64,000 bases of DNA from Bacteroidales bacterium. Lineage in GTDB: Bacteria; Bacteroidota; Bacteroidia; Bacteroidales; ML635J-15. Both the position numbers and the translations under genes were made by a program. Shown piece after piece: positions 9,187 through 18,823 of the stretch (position 1 is its first letter; the number at the start of each line of letters is the position of its first letter). The notes under the pieces were generated by a model, which worked only from the letters and a program-made list of their open reading frames with translations, ran no database searches and was not told the origin of the DNA. The DNA is taken from NCBI GenBank assembly GCA_031275085.1, contig JAISPG010000073.1, forward strand, positions 105,916-169,915, in the 5' to 3' direction.

Positions 9187-9894
9187 TTAGAAATTTGGTT
9201 TCAATTTGAAAGACTGATAATAATCGTCAATAATTTTTACCGCTTCTTCGGGAGTATCAACAATATTGACAAGATCCAGATCGTGGGGAGAAATATTTTT
9301 TTCTTTTTCAAGCATAACTTCTTTTATCCATTTAAAAAGTCCGCCCCAAAATTCCTTATCCAATAAAACTATAGGAAAGCGGGCAGATTTTTTTGTTTGA
9401 ATAAGTGTTATGGCTTCAAATAACTCATCGAAAGTACCAAAACCTCCCGGAAAAACCACAAACCCCTGAGAATATTTCATAAACATAAGTTTTCTGACAA
9501 AGAAATAGTCAAAGGTTAACAATTTATCTTCATCAATATACTTGTTTGAATGTTGTTCAAATTCTAGTTTAATGTTACATCCTACAGATTTTCCATTACC
9601 TATGCTCGCACCTTTATTACCTGCTTCCATAATCCCGGGACCTCCACCTGTTATTACACCAAAGCCTTTTTGAGTAAGCAGGTAAGCCGTTTCGGTTGCC
9701 ATTTTATAATACTTGTTATCTGTAGACGTTCTTGCGGAACCAAAAACTGAGACACAAGGTCCTATTTGTGCAAAATTTTCAAATCCGGTAACAAATTCTC
9801 CCATTATTTTGAAAATACTCCAAGAGTCATTTGATTTTATTTCTGTCCAGGTTTTTTCGTCAATCAAACTAATAATTTTTTCTTCTTCTGTCAT
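9187..9894 (-). CDS. LOG-family (TIGR00730) Rossmann-fold protein
   Basis: A 235-residue protein of the LOG / lysine-decarboxylase-like superfamily. The diagnostic motifs are present: GSAR at residues 52-55, GGGPGIMEAGNKGA from 83, and PGGFGTFDELFE at 149-160. Family members with PGGxGTxxE split cytokinin or other nucleoside 5'-monophosphates into base and ribose 5-phosphate; older annotations as lysine decarboxylase are wrong. In bacteria without plants the likely role is nucleotide recycling (known of the family, not tested here). The gene lies 12 bases after the kinase gene in the same direction, so it is probably the last gene of the GWxTD-kinase operon. Confidence 0.85.
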   Translation of the reverse strand: MTEEEKIISLIDEKTWTEIKSNDSWSIFKIMGEFVTGFENFAQIGPCVSVFGSARTSTDNKYYKMATETAYLLTQKGFGVITGGGPGIMEAGNKGASIGNGKSVGCNIKLEFEQHSNKYIDEDKLLTFDYFFVRKLMFMKYSQGFVVFPGGFGTFDELFEAITLIQTKKSARFPIVLLDKEFWGGLFKWIKEVMLEKEKNISPHDLDLVNIVDTPEEAVKIIDDYYQSFKLKPNF

Positions 9895-9906
9895 TTATAT
9901 ATGCAT

Positions 9907-10830
9907 TTAATTTAATAATTTGTCCAAATCATTCTTAAAATCTTCTGCTGTTTGGTAGCGCAAAGATAAAGATTTTATTATTTCAAATTTCAAATCATAT
10001 GTAGAATAATATGATTCTGATTTTGGAAGATTAGGTTTTGTTGTTGCTTTAGAAATAATATAATATAAATCATCATCAAACCTAAAATGTTTTTCAATTT
10101 TAACTACAGACTGTAAACGGCGTAAAAGCAGAGGATTAACTGTTTTTAATGCCGGTTCTTTAGCAATTGTTTCATACAAAACCAAACCTGTACTAAAAAT
10201 ATCTGTATGCTCACCAATTAATTCAGGAAATCCAAATATTTGTTCGGGACTTCCATACATTACATTGTATGTTTTGTTGACTTTATCCAGATCGTCAGCT
10301 TCATAAGATTTTTTTACATTTCCGAAATCAATGATTTTAATAACTGGATCATCAGTATTTATATCATACTCTGGATCTTCCAGAATAATATTTGCAGGCT
10401 TTATATCACAATGGCAAATATCATTACTATGAATATAACTTAATGCATCCAAACATTTAATTATTATTTTATAAAAGAACTTATTATAACGATAATCAAA
10501 ATATTTCCTGTTTTGAATCAATTCCTTAAGTGTATATCCATATACAAATTCCTGGATCAAAAAAACAGCATTTTCTTCAACAATAAGATCTAATGTTTTT
10601 ACAATTCCCGGATGTTTTAAATTTATACTTGACTCTATAAAAAACCTAAGTTTTGCAACTTCATTACCAAATAATGACGGAGATAATTGTTTACATATAA
10701 CTTTTTCTTTTGTTTTTACTTCTGCTGCAATGTAAACAACTGAAAATTTACCTTTACTGATAATAGTTTCTGGCTGATCCGGAAAATAAAGATATTTAGA
10801 GTTATTCCCTTGTAGAATGTGAGCCTGCAT
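9907..10830 (-). CDS. Serine/threonine protein kinase, non-RD type
   Basis: A 307-residue Hanks-type kinase domain with no transmembrane segment. From the ATG at 10830 the motifs are: glycine loop KGKFSVVY (26-33), catalytic Lys47, catalytic loop HCDIKPAN (140-147) and DFG at 168-170. The arginine of HRD is Cys141, so it is a non-RD kinase that may not need activation-loop phosphorylation. A longer frame runs up to an ATG at 10881, but its extra 17 residues lie inside the upstream GWxTD gene. The ATG at 10830 begins one base after that gene's TAG, which is why I chose it. This spacing implies translational coupling with the GWxTD protein. The substrate is unknown. Confidence 0.85.
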   Translation of the reverse strand: MQAHILQGNNSKYLYFPDQPETIISKGKFSVVYIAAEVKTKEKVICKQLSPSLFGNEVAKLRFFIESSINLKHPGIVKTLDLIVEENAVFLIQEFVYGYTLKELIQNRKYFDYRYNKFFYKIIIKCLDALSYIHSNDICHCDIKPANIILEDPEYDINTDDPVIKIIDFGNVKKSYEADDLDKVNKTYNVMYGSPEQIFGFPELIGEHTDIFSTGLVLYETIAKEPALKTVNPLLLRRLQSVVKIEKHFRFDDDLYYIISKATTKPNLPKSESYYSTYDLKFEIIKSLSLRYQTAEDFKNDLDKLLN

Positions 10831-10831
10831 A

Positions 10832-12280
10832 CTATTTGTTAAATTCTTCCAATGCCCGGCTTCCCCATGATTCGTCAGCATTCAGGTTATCAAAATTGGA
10901 AAATGTATTATTACGTTTTTGCAACATACGTTCCCAGTTTGGGGCTTTAACTTCGCCAGTAGCATTAGAATGTAACAACTCAAAATCTTTACCTACGATA
11001 TTGGGATTATAAAAAACAAACTTTCTGTTTGTTTCTGTTGGAGTTTTCCAATATGTCCATATCTCATAAGGATATGCACTAGGCTCATGTTTTGAAGTAT
11101 AAATAGAGTTAGGAGCTCCGTATTTAAGATATATTACTCCCATGTCAGTCTCATAGCCTTTACGTATAGAAGTTTGATAAAGCCTGTTCACATATTTTAT
11201 CTGTTCATTATATTCTTTCCATACATCATTTGGATTTATATTATTCCTGGAAATCCAGAATTGAACGAAAAAATTTTGTAAAGCTCCTAACGATGAGCCT
11301 TTTACCTGATGATCTATAAACCGCTGCTCATTTATATTGGCAATGGGACGTAAAGATTTGATATAACCTACCAAAGAATCTATTGAGCTCATTTCACCAC
11401 TGAAAGTAGCATAAATATCAAACTCTTTGACAAGTTCAGCTATTTCTGCATTTTCATCAACTAAATTACTACGCTGAAAAAAATATTTCTCCTTTTTCAA
11501 AGACTGATTTTCCCTGTCTCTTATATCCAGTACCAAATTATAATTTCCGGAAGGTAAATCTTTTATATTCAACTCTCCAATAAATGGTATAATATTTTTT
11601 CCAGACATTTTTTTAAACCTGCTGTACTTATCAATTTCCCTTGATGTTTCATAATTTTCTATATAATACCTGAGTATAAAATCATCATTAATTACTTTGT
11701 CAGAATTATATAATTCAATATAAAAACTCAACTTTTCAACATTGGGAGGGAAAAAATTGGAAACATAAGGTATTATATCATATCCGTTTTTTGAAATAAT
11801 TGTTTCCTGAGTTGTTTTGGAAACACTTTCAATAAATTCAATACCTCCGAAACTTAAGTCTTTATCCGAAAACTCAACAGATATAATATCAGCATAAATA
11901 CTTCCTGCGGATTCCGAATTTTTATCCTTAACATGTATTTCAAAGTTATAAATTCCGTTTGCTAAGCTTATTCTTTGTACATCAACAAAATTCGGTTTTG
12001 TTCCTGAAATATCATTTATTTCAGGACTAAAAAGAGAATATTTATCAGCATGAACAATATTTCCACTTTGTTTAAACAATAATAAAATTTCTATTTCTGC
12101 CTGATATGTTCCAGATTGAGTTTCTTTGTAAACAAGAGATTCTCCTATAGTACTCATGTACGTTTCAACGTATGGTCCTTCCGGAGAATTATAAAATGCA
12201 TATAAAAGATATACTTCAACATTCGCATAAGCTCCAACCCATAATACAATTGAAAATAATAATATAAAAATCTTCTTCAT
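10832..12280 (-). CDS. GWxTD domain-containing secreted/periplasmic protein
   Basis: A 482-residue protein with a signal peptide (MKKIFILLFSIVLWVGAYA). Residues 20-330 are strand-rich with internal similarity typical of beta-sandwich repeats. The GWxTD domain is near the C terminus: FWISRN at about 341, then the signature GYETD at 375-379, and YLKYGAPNSI and YEIWTYW after it. Here the W of GWxTD is Tyr. The family is widespread in Bacteroidota and related phyla and has no known activity. The gene is followed one base later by the protein kinase gene and then the LOG gene, so the exported protein and a cytoplasmic kinase are made together, which hints at a signalling or envelope role (inference). 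Confidence 0.8.
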   Translation of the reverse strand: MKKIFILLFSIVLWVGAYANVEVYLLYAFYNSPEGPYVETYMSTIGESLVYKETQSGTYQAEIEILLLFKQSGNIVHADKYSLFSPEINDISGTKPNFVDVQRISLANGIYNFEIHVKDKNSESAGSIYADIISVEFSDKDLSFGGIEFIESVSKTTQETIISKNGYDIIPYVSNFFPPNVEKLSFYIELYNSDKVINDDFILRYYIENYETSREIDKYSRFKKMSGKNIIPFIGELNIKDLPSGNYNLVLDIRDRENQSLKKEKYFFQRSNLVDENAEIAELVKEFDIYATFSGEMSSIDSLVGYIKSLRPIANINEQRFIDHQVKGSSLGALQNFFVQFWISRNNINPNDVWKEYNEQIKYVNRLYQTSIRKGYETDMGVIYLKYGAPNSIYTSKHEPSAYPYEIWTYWKTPTETNRKFVFYNPNIVGKDFELLHSNATGEVKAPNWERMLQKRNNTFSNFDNLNADESWGSRALEEFNK

Positions 12281-12339
12281 ATTCTTGTTTGTTTTTGTTG
12301 CAAAATAATTATTTTTTTTAAGTTAACAAGCTATATTTA

Positions 12340-13137
12340 TTATCTGTTATTCATAAAATTATTAACTATAGTTATAAAATCTTCAAAGATAAGTTTATTT
12401 GATGCCACAATTTCCTTGCCAAAAAGATAATTATCAGTACCTTTAAAGTCACTTATTTTACCACCGGCTTCCTTTACAATAATTATTCCTGCAGCGACAT
12501 CATAAGGTTTAAGATCATATTCGTAAAAACCATCAAACCTTCCACATGCCACATAAGCAAGGTCGGTAGCTGCTGATCCTAAACGCCTGATCCCTTGTGT
12601 ATTTTCTGTAAGGAATTTTAACAATTCAATATATTTATCAAGCCTATTAAATTCATGATATGGAAAACCTGTCGCCAACAAGGAATCAGAAAAATTTTTC
12701 TTATCAGATACATTTATTCGATTTCCATTTAAGTAAGCTCCTCCGTTTTTGTATGCATAAAAACATTCATCAAAACCAATCTCATAAACAACTCCTAAAA
12801 TAATTTCATCATTCTTCTGTAATCCGATACTGACCGCACAAGGAAAAAAAGAATGGATAAAGTTAGTAGTTCCGTCAAGAGGATCAATTATCCAGTTATA
12901 CTCCTTTTCTGTTTTCAATGTATCATTTTCTTCTGCAATAAAACCTGCTTCGGGTAAAAGTTTTTTCAATGACCTTATAATTAATGATTCGCTTTCTTTG
13001 TCAATTGTTGTTACAAAATCATTCAATCCTTTTTTTTCTATATCAGAAGCAGATATTTTTCCAATATTATTTCTAATAATATTTCCAGCATCTTTAGCTG
13101 TTCTTATAACATAATTTAAAATTTTTTCCGGTTCCAT
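12340..13137 (-). CDS. suhB: Inositol monophosphatase family protein (SuhB-like)
   Basis: A 265-residue Mg2+-dependent, Li+-sensitive type phosphatase. The metal site is read as Glu70 (FIAEEND), DPLDGTTNF with Asp85 and Asp88, and a second signature YDVAAG near residue 213, where the usual W is Y. It would hydrolyse inositol 1-phosphate or a related sugar phosphate in the cytoplasm; SuhB homologues also assist rRNA transcription in E. coli, not shown for this phylum. It begins one base before the end of mtaB (same strand), so the two genes are almost certainly co-transcribed. Confidence 0.9.
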   Translation of the reverse strand: MEPEKILNYVIRTAKDAGNIIRNNIGKISASDIEKKGLNDFVTTIDKESESLIIRSLKKLLPEAGFIAEENDTLKTEKEYNWIIDPLDGTTNFIHSFFPCAVSIGLQKNDEIILGVVYEIGFDECFYAYKNGGAYLNGNRINVSDKKNFSDSLLATGFPYHEFNRLDKYIELLKFLTENTQGIRRLGSAATDLAYVACGRFDGFYEYDLKPYDVAAGIIIVKEAGGKISDFKGTDNYLFGKEIVASNKLIFEDFITIVNNFMNNR

Positions 13138-13138
13138 T

Positions 13139-14440
13139 TTACAATATTTGAACAGTTAATGTTTCGCTGTCAGCAAAACCGGTTAACTTAACTTTTACAA
13201 TTTTATTTATCAAATCTTTATCGTAATTATACTCAACTTTTATATAATTATCAGTATACCCAAAAATTTTATTTCCTTTTCGTGTCGATTCAAATAAAAC
13301 GTAAAATTCCTTTCCGATGTTGTCTTTCAGGAAATTATAATGCTTTTTATCCGATATATCCTTTATAACTTTCGATCTTTCCTGTTTTTGTTGTGATGTT
13401 ACCTTAGGTTTAAAATTAAGAGCTTTTGTATTTTTTCTTTCTGAATACTGAAAATGGTGTATAAAAGAAATATCCAGAGAATTAACAAATTTTACGGTTT
13501 CTTCAAAATGCTCTTCTGTCTCGCCATTAACTCCTACAATAAGGTCTATTCCAATAAACGCATATGGCATTACTCCTTTTATTTTTTCTATTTTGTATCT
13601 GAACAAATGAGTATCATACTTTCTGTTCATAAGTTTAAGTATTGTATCTGAACCTGACTGTAACGGGATATGAAAATGCGGCATAAATTTTTTGTTTGTT
13701 GCGGCAAAATCAATTATCTCATCTGAAAGCAGATTAGGTTCGATACTACCTATACGAAATCTTTCCAATCCTTCGATATCAGACAAAGAACATAAAAGTT
13801 CCTGGAAACTTTCTCCTGTTGTTTTACCAAAATCCCCGATATTAACTCCCGATATAATAATTTCCTTTATTCCATCATCTACAATATTTCTGGCATTAGA
13901 TATTATTTCTGTAACTGGCTGGTTACGGCTTCTACCTCTGGCATACGGTATAGTGCAATAAGAACAAAAATAATCGCAACCATCCTGAACTTTCAGAAAT
14001 GACCTTGTCCTGTCTCCTTTTGAAAAAGCAGGAAAAAAAGTTTTCATTTCTTTATGATCAGTGGTGATTATGTCAGGAACTTCATTTTTCTTAAAATTAT
14101 GAATAATTTTCCGGATTTCGTCTTTGTTGTTTACTCCAAATATATAATCTACTCCGAACGTTTTTTTTATCTCATCAGTATTAAGTTGCGCATAACAGCC
14201 TGTAACTATTATAACCGCATCGGGATTTATATGTAAAGCTTTTGAAATTGAATTCCTGCTTTTTTTATCTGCATTGGATGTTACGGAACACGAATTAATT
14301 ACATAAAAGTCGGCAAATTCGTTGAATTTTACAATTTTAAAATTTTCCGTAATAAAAAAACGGGAAATAGTCGAAGTTTCTGCAAAGTTTAGCTTGCAGC
14401 CTAATGTGTAAAATGCGACTTTTTTAATTTTATTTTGCAT
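13139..14440 (-). CDS. mtaB: tRNA (N6-threonylcarbamoyladenosine(37)-C2)-methylthiotransferase
   Basis: A 433-residue radical SAM methylthiotransferase that converts t6A37 to ms2t6A37. Three N-terminal cluster cysteines are Cys15 (TLGCKLN), Cys51 (NSCSVT) and Cys82 (GCYAQ); the radical SAM cysteines are Cys155, Cys159 and Cys162 (GCDYFCSYCTIPYARGRSR region). A C-terminal TRAM-like beta domain follows. The TLGCKLN and SVT motifs favour MtaB over MiaB and RimO. A TTG at 14461 would add seven residues; the ATG at 14440 fits the family N terminus better. A -7-like TAAATTTG on the minus strand at 14459-14466 overlaps that TTG, which also argues for the ATG. Confidence 0.92.
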   Translation of the reverse strand: MQNKIKKVAFYTLGCKLNFAETSTISRFFITENFKIVKFNEFADFYVINSCSVTSNADKKSRNSISKALHINPDAVIIVTGCYAQLNTDEIKKTFGVDYIFGVNNKDEIRKIIHNFKKNEVPDIITTDHKEMKTFFPAFSKGDRTRSFLKVQDGCDYFCSYCTIPYARGRSRNQPVTEIISNARNIVDDGIKEIIISGVNIGDFGKTTGESFQELLCSLSDIEGLERFRIGSIEPNLLSDEIIDFAATNKKFMPHFHIPLQSGSDTILKLMNRKYDTHLFRYKIEKIKGVMPYAFIGIDLIVGVNGETEEHFEETVKFVNSLDISFIHHFQYSERKNTKALNFKPKVTSQQKQERSKVIKDISDKKHYNFLKDNIGKEFYVLFESTRKGNKIFGYTDNYIKVEYNYDKDLINKIVKVKLTGFADSETLTVQIL

Positions 14441-14536
14441 TAAAAAAAATTTATAATGCAAATTTATAATAAATAATAAAGCAGGGATATAAAATTTTAT
14501 ATTCCTACTTTATGAAGATATATTGTTTTAACATTG

Positions 14537-14743
14537 TTATCCCCTGTCCAATGTACCTGAATCAGGATTTATTTTTTCAACCGATGCTTTTATTTCTTCA
14601 TCGCTAAGTATGTCGTTTTTCTTATCGGTCTTTTTTTCAGCATTTAATTCATCAATTGTTATCTGAACGTCTTGATATTCCTCATTACATGATTTAATAA
14701 CAGTTTTTGTTGTCTTTTCCTGTTTGTTAACTTTTTCTGACAT
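14537..14743 (-). CDS. Small hydrophilic hypothetical protein (68 aa)
   Basis: A charged, lysine- and glutamate-rich 68-residue protein with no hydrophobic segment and one cysteine, predicted mostly helical or disordered. I do not recognise a family. An upstream in-frame start at 14776 is possible, but its first residues (MLLSKTKNIL) look like untranslated leader; the ATG at 14743 gives a normal MSEKVNK start. It sits alone, divergent from the P-type ATPase gene and 96 bases upstream of mtaB on the same strand. It might be a species-restricted small protein; the possibility that it is not expressed cannot be excluded. Confidence 0.45.
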   Translation of the reverse strand: MSEKVNKQEKTTKTVIKSCNEEYQDVQITIDELNAEKKTDKKNDILSDEEIKASVEKINPDSGTLDRG

Positions 14744-14885
14744 AATTAAAATATTTTTAGTTTTAGATAATAACATATTAATAATTATTTTGTTTATTTA
14801 TTAAGTTTTTATTTAAAATATGTTTTAACAATTTCTTAAAATAAGTACCCAAAACTTTTATATAATTTAGTGGCAAATTATTATT

Positions 14886-17525
14886 ATGGCAAATTATTAT
14901 AATAAATCTACAGAAAATACAGAAAAGGATTTCGACACATCACATAATAGAGGGTTATCTTCTGAAGAAGTTGAAATCAGGATAAAAAAATATGGATACA
15001 ATGAATTGAAAATTCATAGAAAAAGAAGTATCATCAAAATATTTATATCGCAGTTAAAAAGTTTTATGATTATTATCCTGATAATAGCTGCCATTGTTTC
15101 AGGAGTAATAGGTATAAAAGAAGGAGAAGGTTTGCTGGATACTTATGTAATATTAAGTATAGTATTATTAAACGCTATAATAGGAACATTACAGGAAAAA
15201 AAAGCTCAGTCATCGCTGGAGGCATTAAAAAAATTGAGTGCACCAAAATGTAAAGTTATAAGAAATGGTGAAGTTGTGGAAATTGAAGCAAAAGGCCTTG
15301 TTCCCGGAGATGTTGTTATAATAGAAACAGGAGATATAGTACCTGCAGACCTGAGATTAACTGAAACGACAAATTTAAAAATACAAGAATCTGCTATGAC
15401 AGGCGAGTCTGTCCCTGTTGAAAAAAATACTAATATAATTGATCAGGAAAACGTTGCTCTGGGAGATCGGTTAAATATGGCATTTTCTTCAGGAATTGTA
15501 ACATATGGCAGAGGTAAAGGAATTGTTGTAGCAACCGGAGCAAACACCGAAGTCGGAAAAATTGCCGATATGATTCAATCAGAACCTTCTCCTGAAACTC
15601 CTATGGAACGAAGGTTGAATAATCTTGGAAAAATTTTGGGTATAGGAGTTTTAGCAATTTGTATAATAATATTTGTTGCAGGAATATTCTACGGACATTC
15701 ATGGCTTACAATGCTCATGATGTCGATAAGCCTTGCAGTAGCTGCCATTCCGGAAGGACTACCAGCCATATCTACAGTTGTACTGGCAATTGGAGTGCAA
15801 AAAATGGTAAAACATAATACTATTGTAAGAACACTTCCATCGGTAGAAACATTAGGAAGTGCTACTGTTATTTGTTCCGATAAAACAGGAACTCTTACAC
15901 AAAATAAAATGACCGTAGTAGACTTATATGTTTTGGGAGAAAAAAATAAAATAGCAGATCAAACAACTACGGAAATTTCACCAAGTTTGAAATTATTGTT
16001 AGAATCATCTATTTTATGTTCGGATGCAAAATTATCCAATGAAGGAACAATAGGAGATCCGACAGAAACCGCATTAATTGATGTAGGATTAAAATTTGGC
16101 ATAGATAAAAATGAACTTGAAAAAAAATATGTACGTGTGTCAGAAATCCCATTTGATTCCGACAGGAAATTAATGACTACTGTTAATGAAGAAAATGGTA
16201 TATACCGTGTTAACACAAAAGGAGGACTGGATGAATTACTAAATTGTTGTACACATATTCTGATAAATAATGAAATTACTGAACTATCAGATTCAACTAT
16301 AAAAAATATAAAGGAAAATAATATATCAATGGCTCAACAAGCTTTAAGAGTCCTGGCTGTTGCATATAAAGATATTAAAGATATCGAAAATAATGATTTT
16401 GAAAATAACCTTATATTTATTGGTCTAATTGGAATGATAGATCCGGCAAGGCCTGGAGTTAAAGAAGCTGTTGAAAAATGTAAAACAGCAGGTATCAAAC
16501 CGGTTATGATTACCGGAGATCATAAAATTACAGCTGCTGCAATAGCTACTGATATAGGTATCATGAAAGAAGGAGATAAAGTAGTTACAGGCGATGAATT
16601 GGAAAACATGTCTGATGAAAAACTCTATCAAGGCATCATGGATTATTCGGTTTATGCCAGGGTTTCTCCTGCACATAAAGTAAGAATTGTTGATGCATTT
16701 CAAAAACATAAAGAAGTTGTTGCCATGACAGGCGACGGAGTAAACGATGCTCCTGCCCTGAAAAAAGCAGATATAGGTGCAGCCATGGGAATTGTCGGTA
16801 CAGATGTTGCAAAGGATGCGGCAGATATTATATTAACTGATGATAATTTTACTACAATAGTATCGGCTGTTGAAGAAGGAAGGCGTATTTATGATAATAT
16901 TTTAAAAGCTGTACAATTCTTACTTTCAACAAATATAGGTGAAGTAATTTTACTTTTCATTGCATTTATGTCGAATATAGGTATTCCTTTATTACCTATA
17001 CATATTTTGTGGATAAACCTTGTAACTGATAGCTTGCCGGCTTTAGCACTTAGTATGGATCCTGCAGAAGATGATATAATGACACGTAAGCCCAGAAATC
17101 CGAAATCGGGTATATTTACAAAAGGTATGATCTGGAGAGTATCTTATCAAGGAATATGTCTGGGGTTAATATCCCTTGTTGCTTACCTGATAGGGAAAAA
17201 TGACGGAGGAGAAAGCATGGGACAGACAATGGCATTTATAACCTTGATATTGGGACAACTTTTACATGTACGCAATTTACATTCAAATAAAAAATCATTT
17301 TTCAGGACAAGTTTGCGTCATAATTATTACCTTCTTGGCTCAATAATAATATCTGTCGGATTAATGTTTATGGTACTATTTGTTCCTGCTTTAAGGGATA
17401 TATTTAAATTTACTACATTAGACACTGTTCATTGGCTATATGCAATCGGTTTAGCCTTTGTTATGTTAATTGTTGTAGAAGTAATGAAGCTATTTAAAAT
17501 AAATACATCTAAAGATGAGTATTAA
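14886..17525 (+). CDS. Cation-transporting P-type ATPase, Ca2+ (PMCA/SERCA-like) type
   Basis: An 879-residue P2-type ATPase of the inner membrane. Domains in order: N-terminal cation ATPase domain, TM1-2, actuator domain with AMTGESVPVEK, TM3-4 with the PEGLPA ion-binding motif, phosphorylation site SDKTGTLT with Asp332, nucleotide domain, MTGDGVNDAPALKKADIG hinge, and TM5-10. The TM6 motif NLVTDSLPALALSMDP with the TM4 PEGLP matches Ca2+ pumps rather than Na+/K+ or heavy-metal pumps, so calcium export is the likely job; Mn2+ cannot be excluded. No auxiliary subunit gene lies nearby. It stands 58 bases ahead of the alcohol dehydrogenase gene, with which it may share a transcript. Confidence 0.9.
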   Translation: MANYYNKSTENTEKDFDTSHNRGLSSEEVEIRIKKYGYNELKIHRKRSIIKIFISQLKSFMIIILIIAAIVSGVIGIKEGEGLLDTYVILSIVLLNAIIGTLQEKKAQSSLEALKKLSAPKCKVIRNGEVVEIEAKGLVPGDVVIIETGDIVPADLRLTETTNLKIQESAMTGESVPVEKNTNIIDQENVALGDRLNMAFSSGIVTYGRGKGIVVATGANTEVGKIADMIQSEPSPETPMERRLNNLGKILGIGVLAICIIIFVAGIFYGHSWLTMLMMSISLAVAAIPEGLPAISTVVLAIGVQKMVKHNTIVRTLPSVETLGSATVICSDKTGTLTQNKMTVVDLYVLGEKNKIADQTTTEISPSLKLLLESSILCSDAKLSNEGTIGDPTETALIDVGLKFGIDKNELEKKYVRVSEIPFDSDRKLMTTVNEENGIYRVNTKGGLDELLNCCTHILINNEITELSDSTIKNIKENNISMAQQALRVLAVAYKDIKDIENNDFENNLIFIGLIGMIDPARPGVKEAVEKCKTAGIKPVMITGDHKITAAAIATDIGIMKEGDKVVTGDELENMSDEKLYQGIMDYSVYARVSPAHKVRIVDAFQKHKEVVAMTGDGVNDAPALKKADIGAAMGIVGTDVAKDAADIILTDDNFTTIVSAVEEGRRIYDNILKAVQFLLSTNIGEVILLFIAFMSNIGIPLLPIHILWINLVTDSLPALALSMDPAEDDIMTRKPRNPKSGIFTKGMIWRVSYQGICLGLISLVAYLIGKNDGGESMGQTMAFITLILGQLLHVRNLHSNKKSFFRTSLRHNYYLLGSIIISVGLMFMVLFVPALRDIFKFTTLDTVHWLYAIGLAFVMLIVVEVMKLFKINTSKDEY

Positions 17526-17583
17526 TAAAAAATACAGGTCAATAAATTTTCAATTAAATTAATTATTAAATAAATATAAATAT

Positions 17584-18735
17584 ATGAATAATTTCACATT
17601 TTGTAATCCTGTAAAAATAATTTTCGGGAAAGATACCATCTCAAAACTATCGAAAGAGTTATCAAATGATAGTAAAGTGATGATAATATACGGAGGCGGA
17701 AGTATAAAAAATAACGGTGTTTATGATCAGGTAATAAATGCTCTTACCGGACATAAATTTGTTGAATTTTCCGGTATAGAACCAAATCCTCATTATGAAA
17801 CATGTATAAAGTGTGCAGATATGATACGCAGAGAAAATGTAGATTTTCTTCTTGCTGTTGGCGGAGGATCTGTAATTGATGCTACAAAATTTATTGCAGC
17901 AGCAGCATTATATGACGGTGACGCATGGGATATAATGACAGGAAAAGGCAAAATAATAAAAGCTATGCCATTCGGAACAGTTTTAACGCTTCCGGCAACT
18001 GGTTCTGAAATGAATTCCGGTTCAGTAATAACAAAAGCATCAACACAAGAGAAATTTGCATTTAACAGTACTCTTGTTTTTCCAAAATTTTCGGTGCTGG
18101 ATCCTGAAACTACATTTTCTTTACCACCAAAACAAATTGCAAATGGTATTATAGATACTTTTGTTCATGTAATGGAGCAATATTTAACATATAACGTAAA
18201 TGCAAAACTACAGGATTATTTTGCCGAAAGTATATTGAAAGTTTTGATTGAAGAAGGGTCAAAAGTTTTTGAGAATCCTTACGATTATGATATACGGGCA
18301 AATCTCATGTGGGCTTCAACATGGGGACTTAATGGCTGGATAGCAAAAGGTGTGGCAGAAGATTGGTCGACCCATATGATAGGTCATGAGTTGACAGCAT
18401 TGCACGGAATAGACCACGGACAGACCCTTGCCATTGTATTGCCCGGAGTTATGGGTATTATGAAAGACGATAAAGAAGAAAAAATATTGCAACTCGGCGA
18501 AAGGGTTTTCAATATAACTGAAGGTTCTAATCAGGATCGTATAATAAAAACAATAGATGCTGTGGATAATTTTTTCCAGTCGTTAGGGATAAAAACAAGA
18601 CTTACCGATTATAATGTTGGAAAAGAAACAATAGATAGTATTGTGAAAAGATTTGAAGACAGGAACTGGGCCTTAGGTGAAAAAGGAAATATAACTCCTG
18701 AGGTTGTAAGGGAAATATTAATTAAACGTATGTAA
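17584..18735 (+). CDS. Iron-containing alcohol dehydrogenase (YqhD/butanol dehydrogenase-like)
   Basis: A 383-residue group III alcohol dehydrogenase. The NAD(P)-binding GGGSVIDATK is at residues 93-102, and TLPATGSEMN follows at about 140. The metal ligands are in IIDTFVHVMEQY (Asp and His) and in the paired histidines of HELTALHGIDHG. The closest family is the NADPH-dependent YqhD/BdhA type that reduces aldehydes and may detoxify them or carry out fermentation. It acts in the cytoplasm. The gene ends shortly before a strong bidirectional terminator and faces the convergent nucleoid-associated protein gene. Confidence 0.9.
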   Translation: MNNFTFCNPVKIIFGKDTISKLSKELSNDSKVMIIYGGGSIKNNGVYDQVINALTGHKFVEFSGIEPNPHYETCIKCADMIRRENVDFLLAVGGGSVIDATKFIAAAALYDGDAWDIMTGKGKIIKAMPFGTVLTLPATGSEMNSGSVITKASTQEKFAFNSTLVFPKFSVLDPETTFSLPPKQIANGIIDTFVHVMEQYLTYNVNAKLQDYFAESILKVLIEEGSKVFENPYDYDIRANLMWASTWGLNGWIAKGVAEDWSTHMIGHELTALHGIDHGQTLAIVLPGVMGIMKDDKEEKILQLGERVFNITEGSNQDRIIKTIDAVDNFFQSLGIKTRLTDYNVGKETIDSIVKRFEDRNWALGEKGNITPEVVREILIKRM

Positions 18736-18758
18736 TTGATAATAAATAGCATATATAT

Positions 18759-18807
18759 TAATTTGACATAGATTTTATAAAAAATTTATAAAATCTATGT
18801 CAAATTA
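18759..18807. terminator. Bidirectional terminator
   Basis: A perfect 23-base inverted repeat (arms 18759-18781 and 18785-18807) with a three-base loop, between two convergent genes. It is AT-rich and ends in T-rich sequence on both strands. Confidence 0.8.
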
Positions 18808-18823
18808 TTTTTGTGCTCACACT

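Noticed and set aside
10831..10881. Longer start for the protein kinase
   Set aside because: The 17 extra residues are an out-of-frame translation of the GWxTD gene end; the ATG one base after that gene's stop is more credible.
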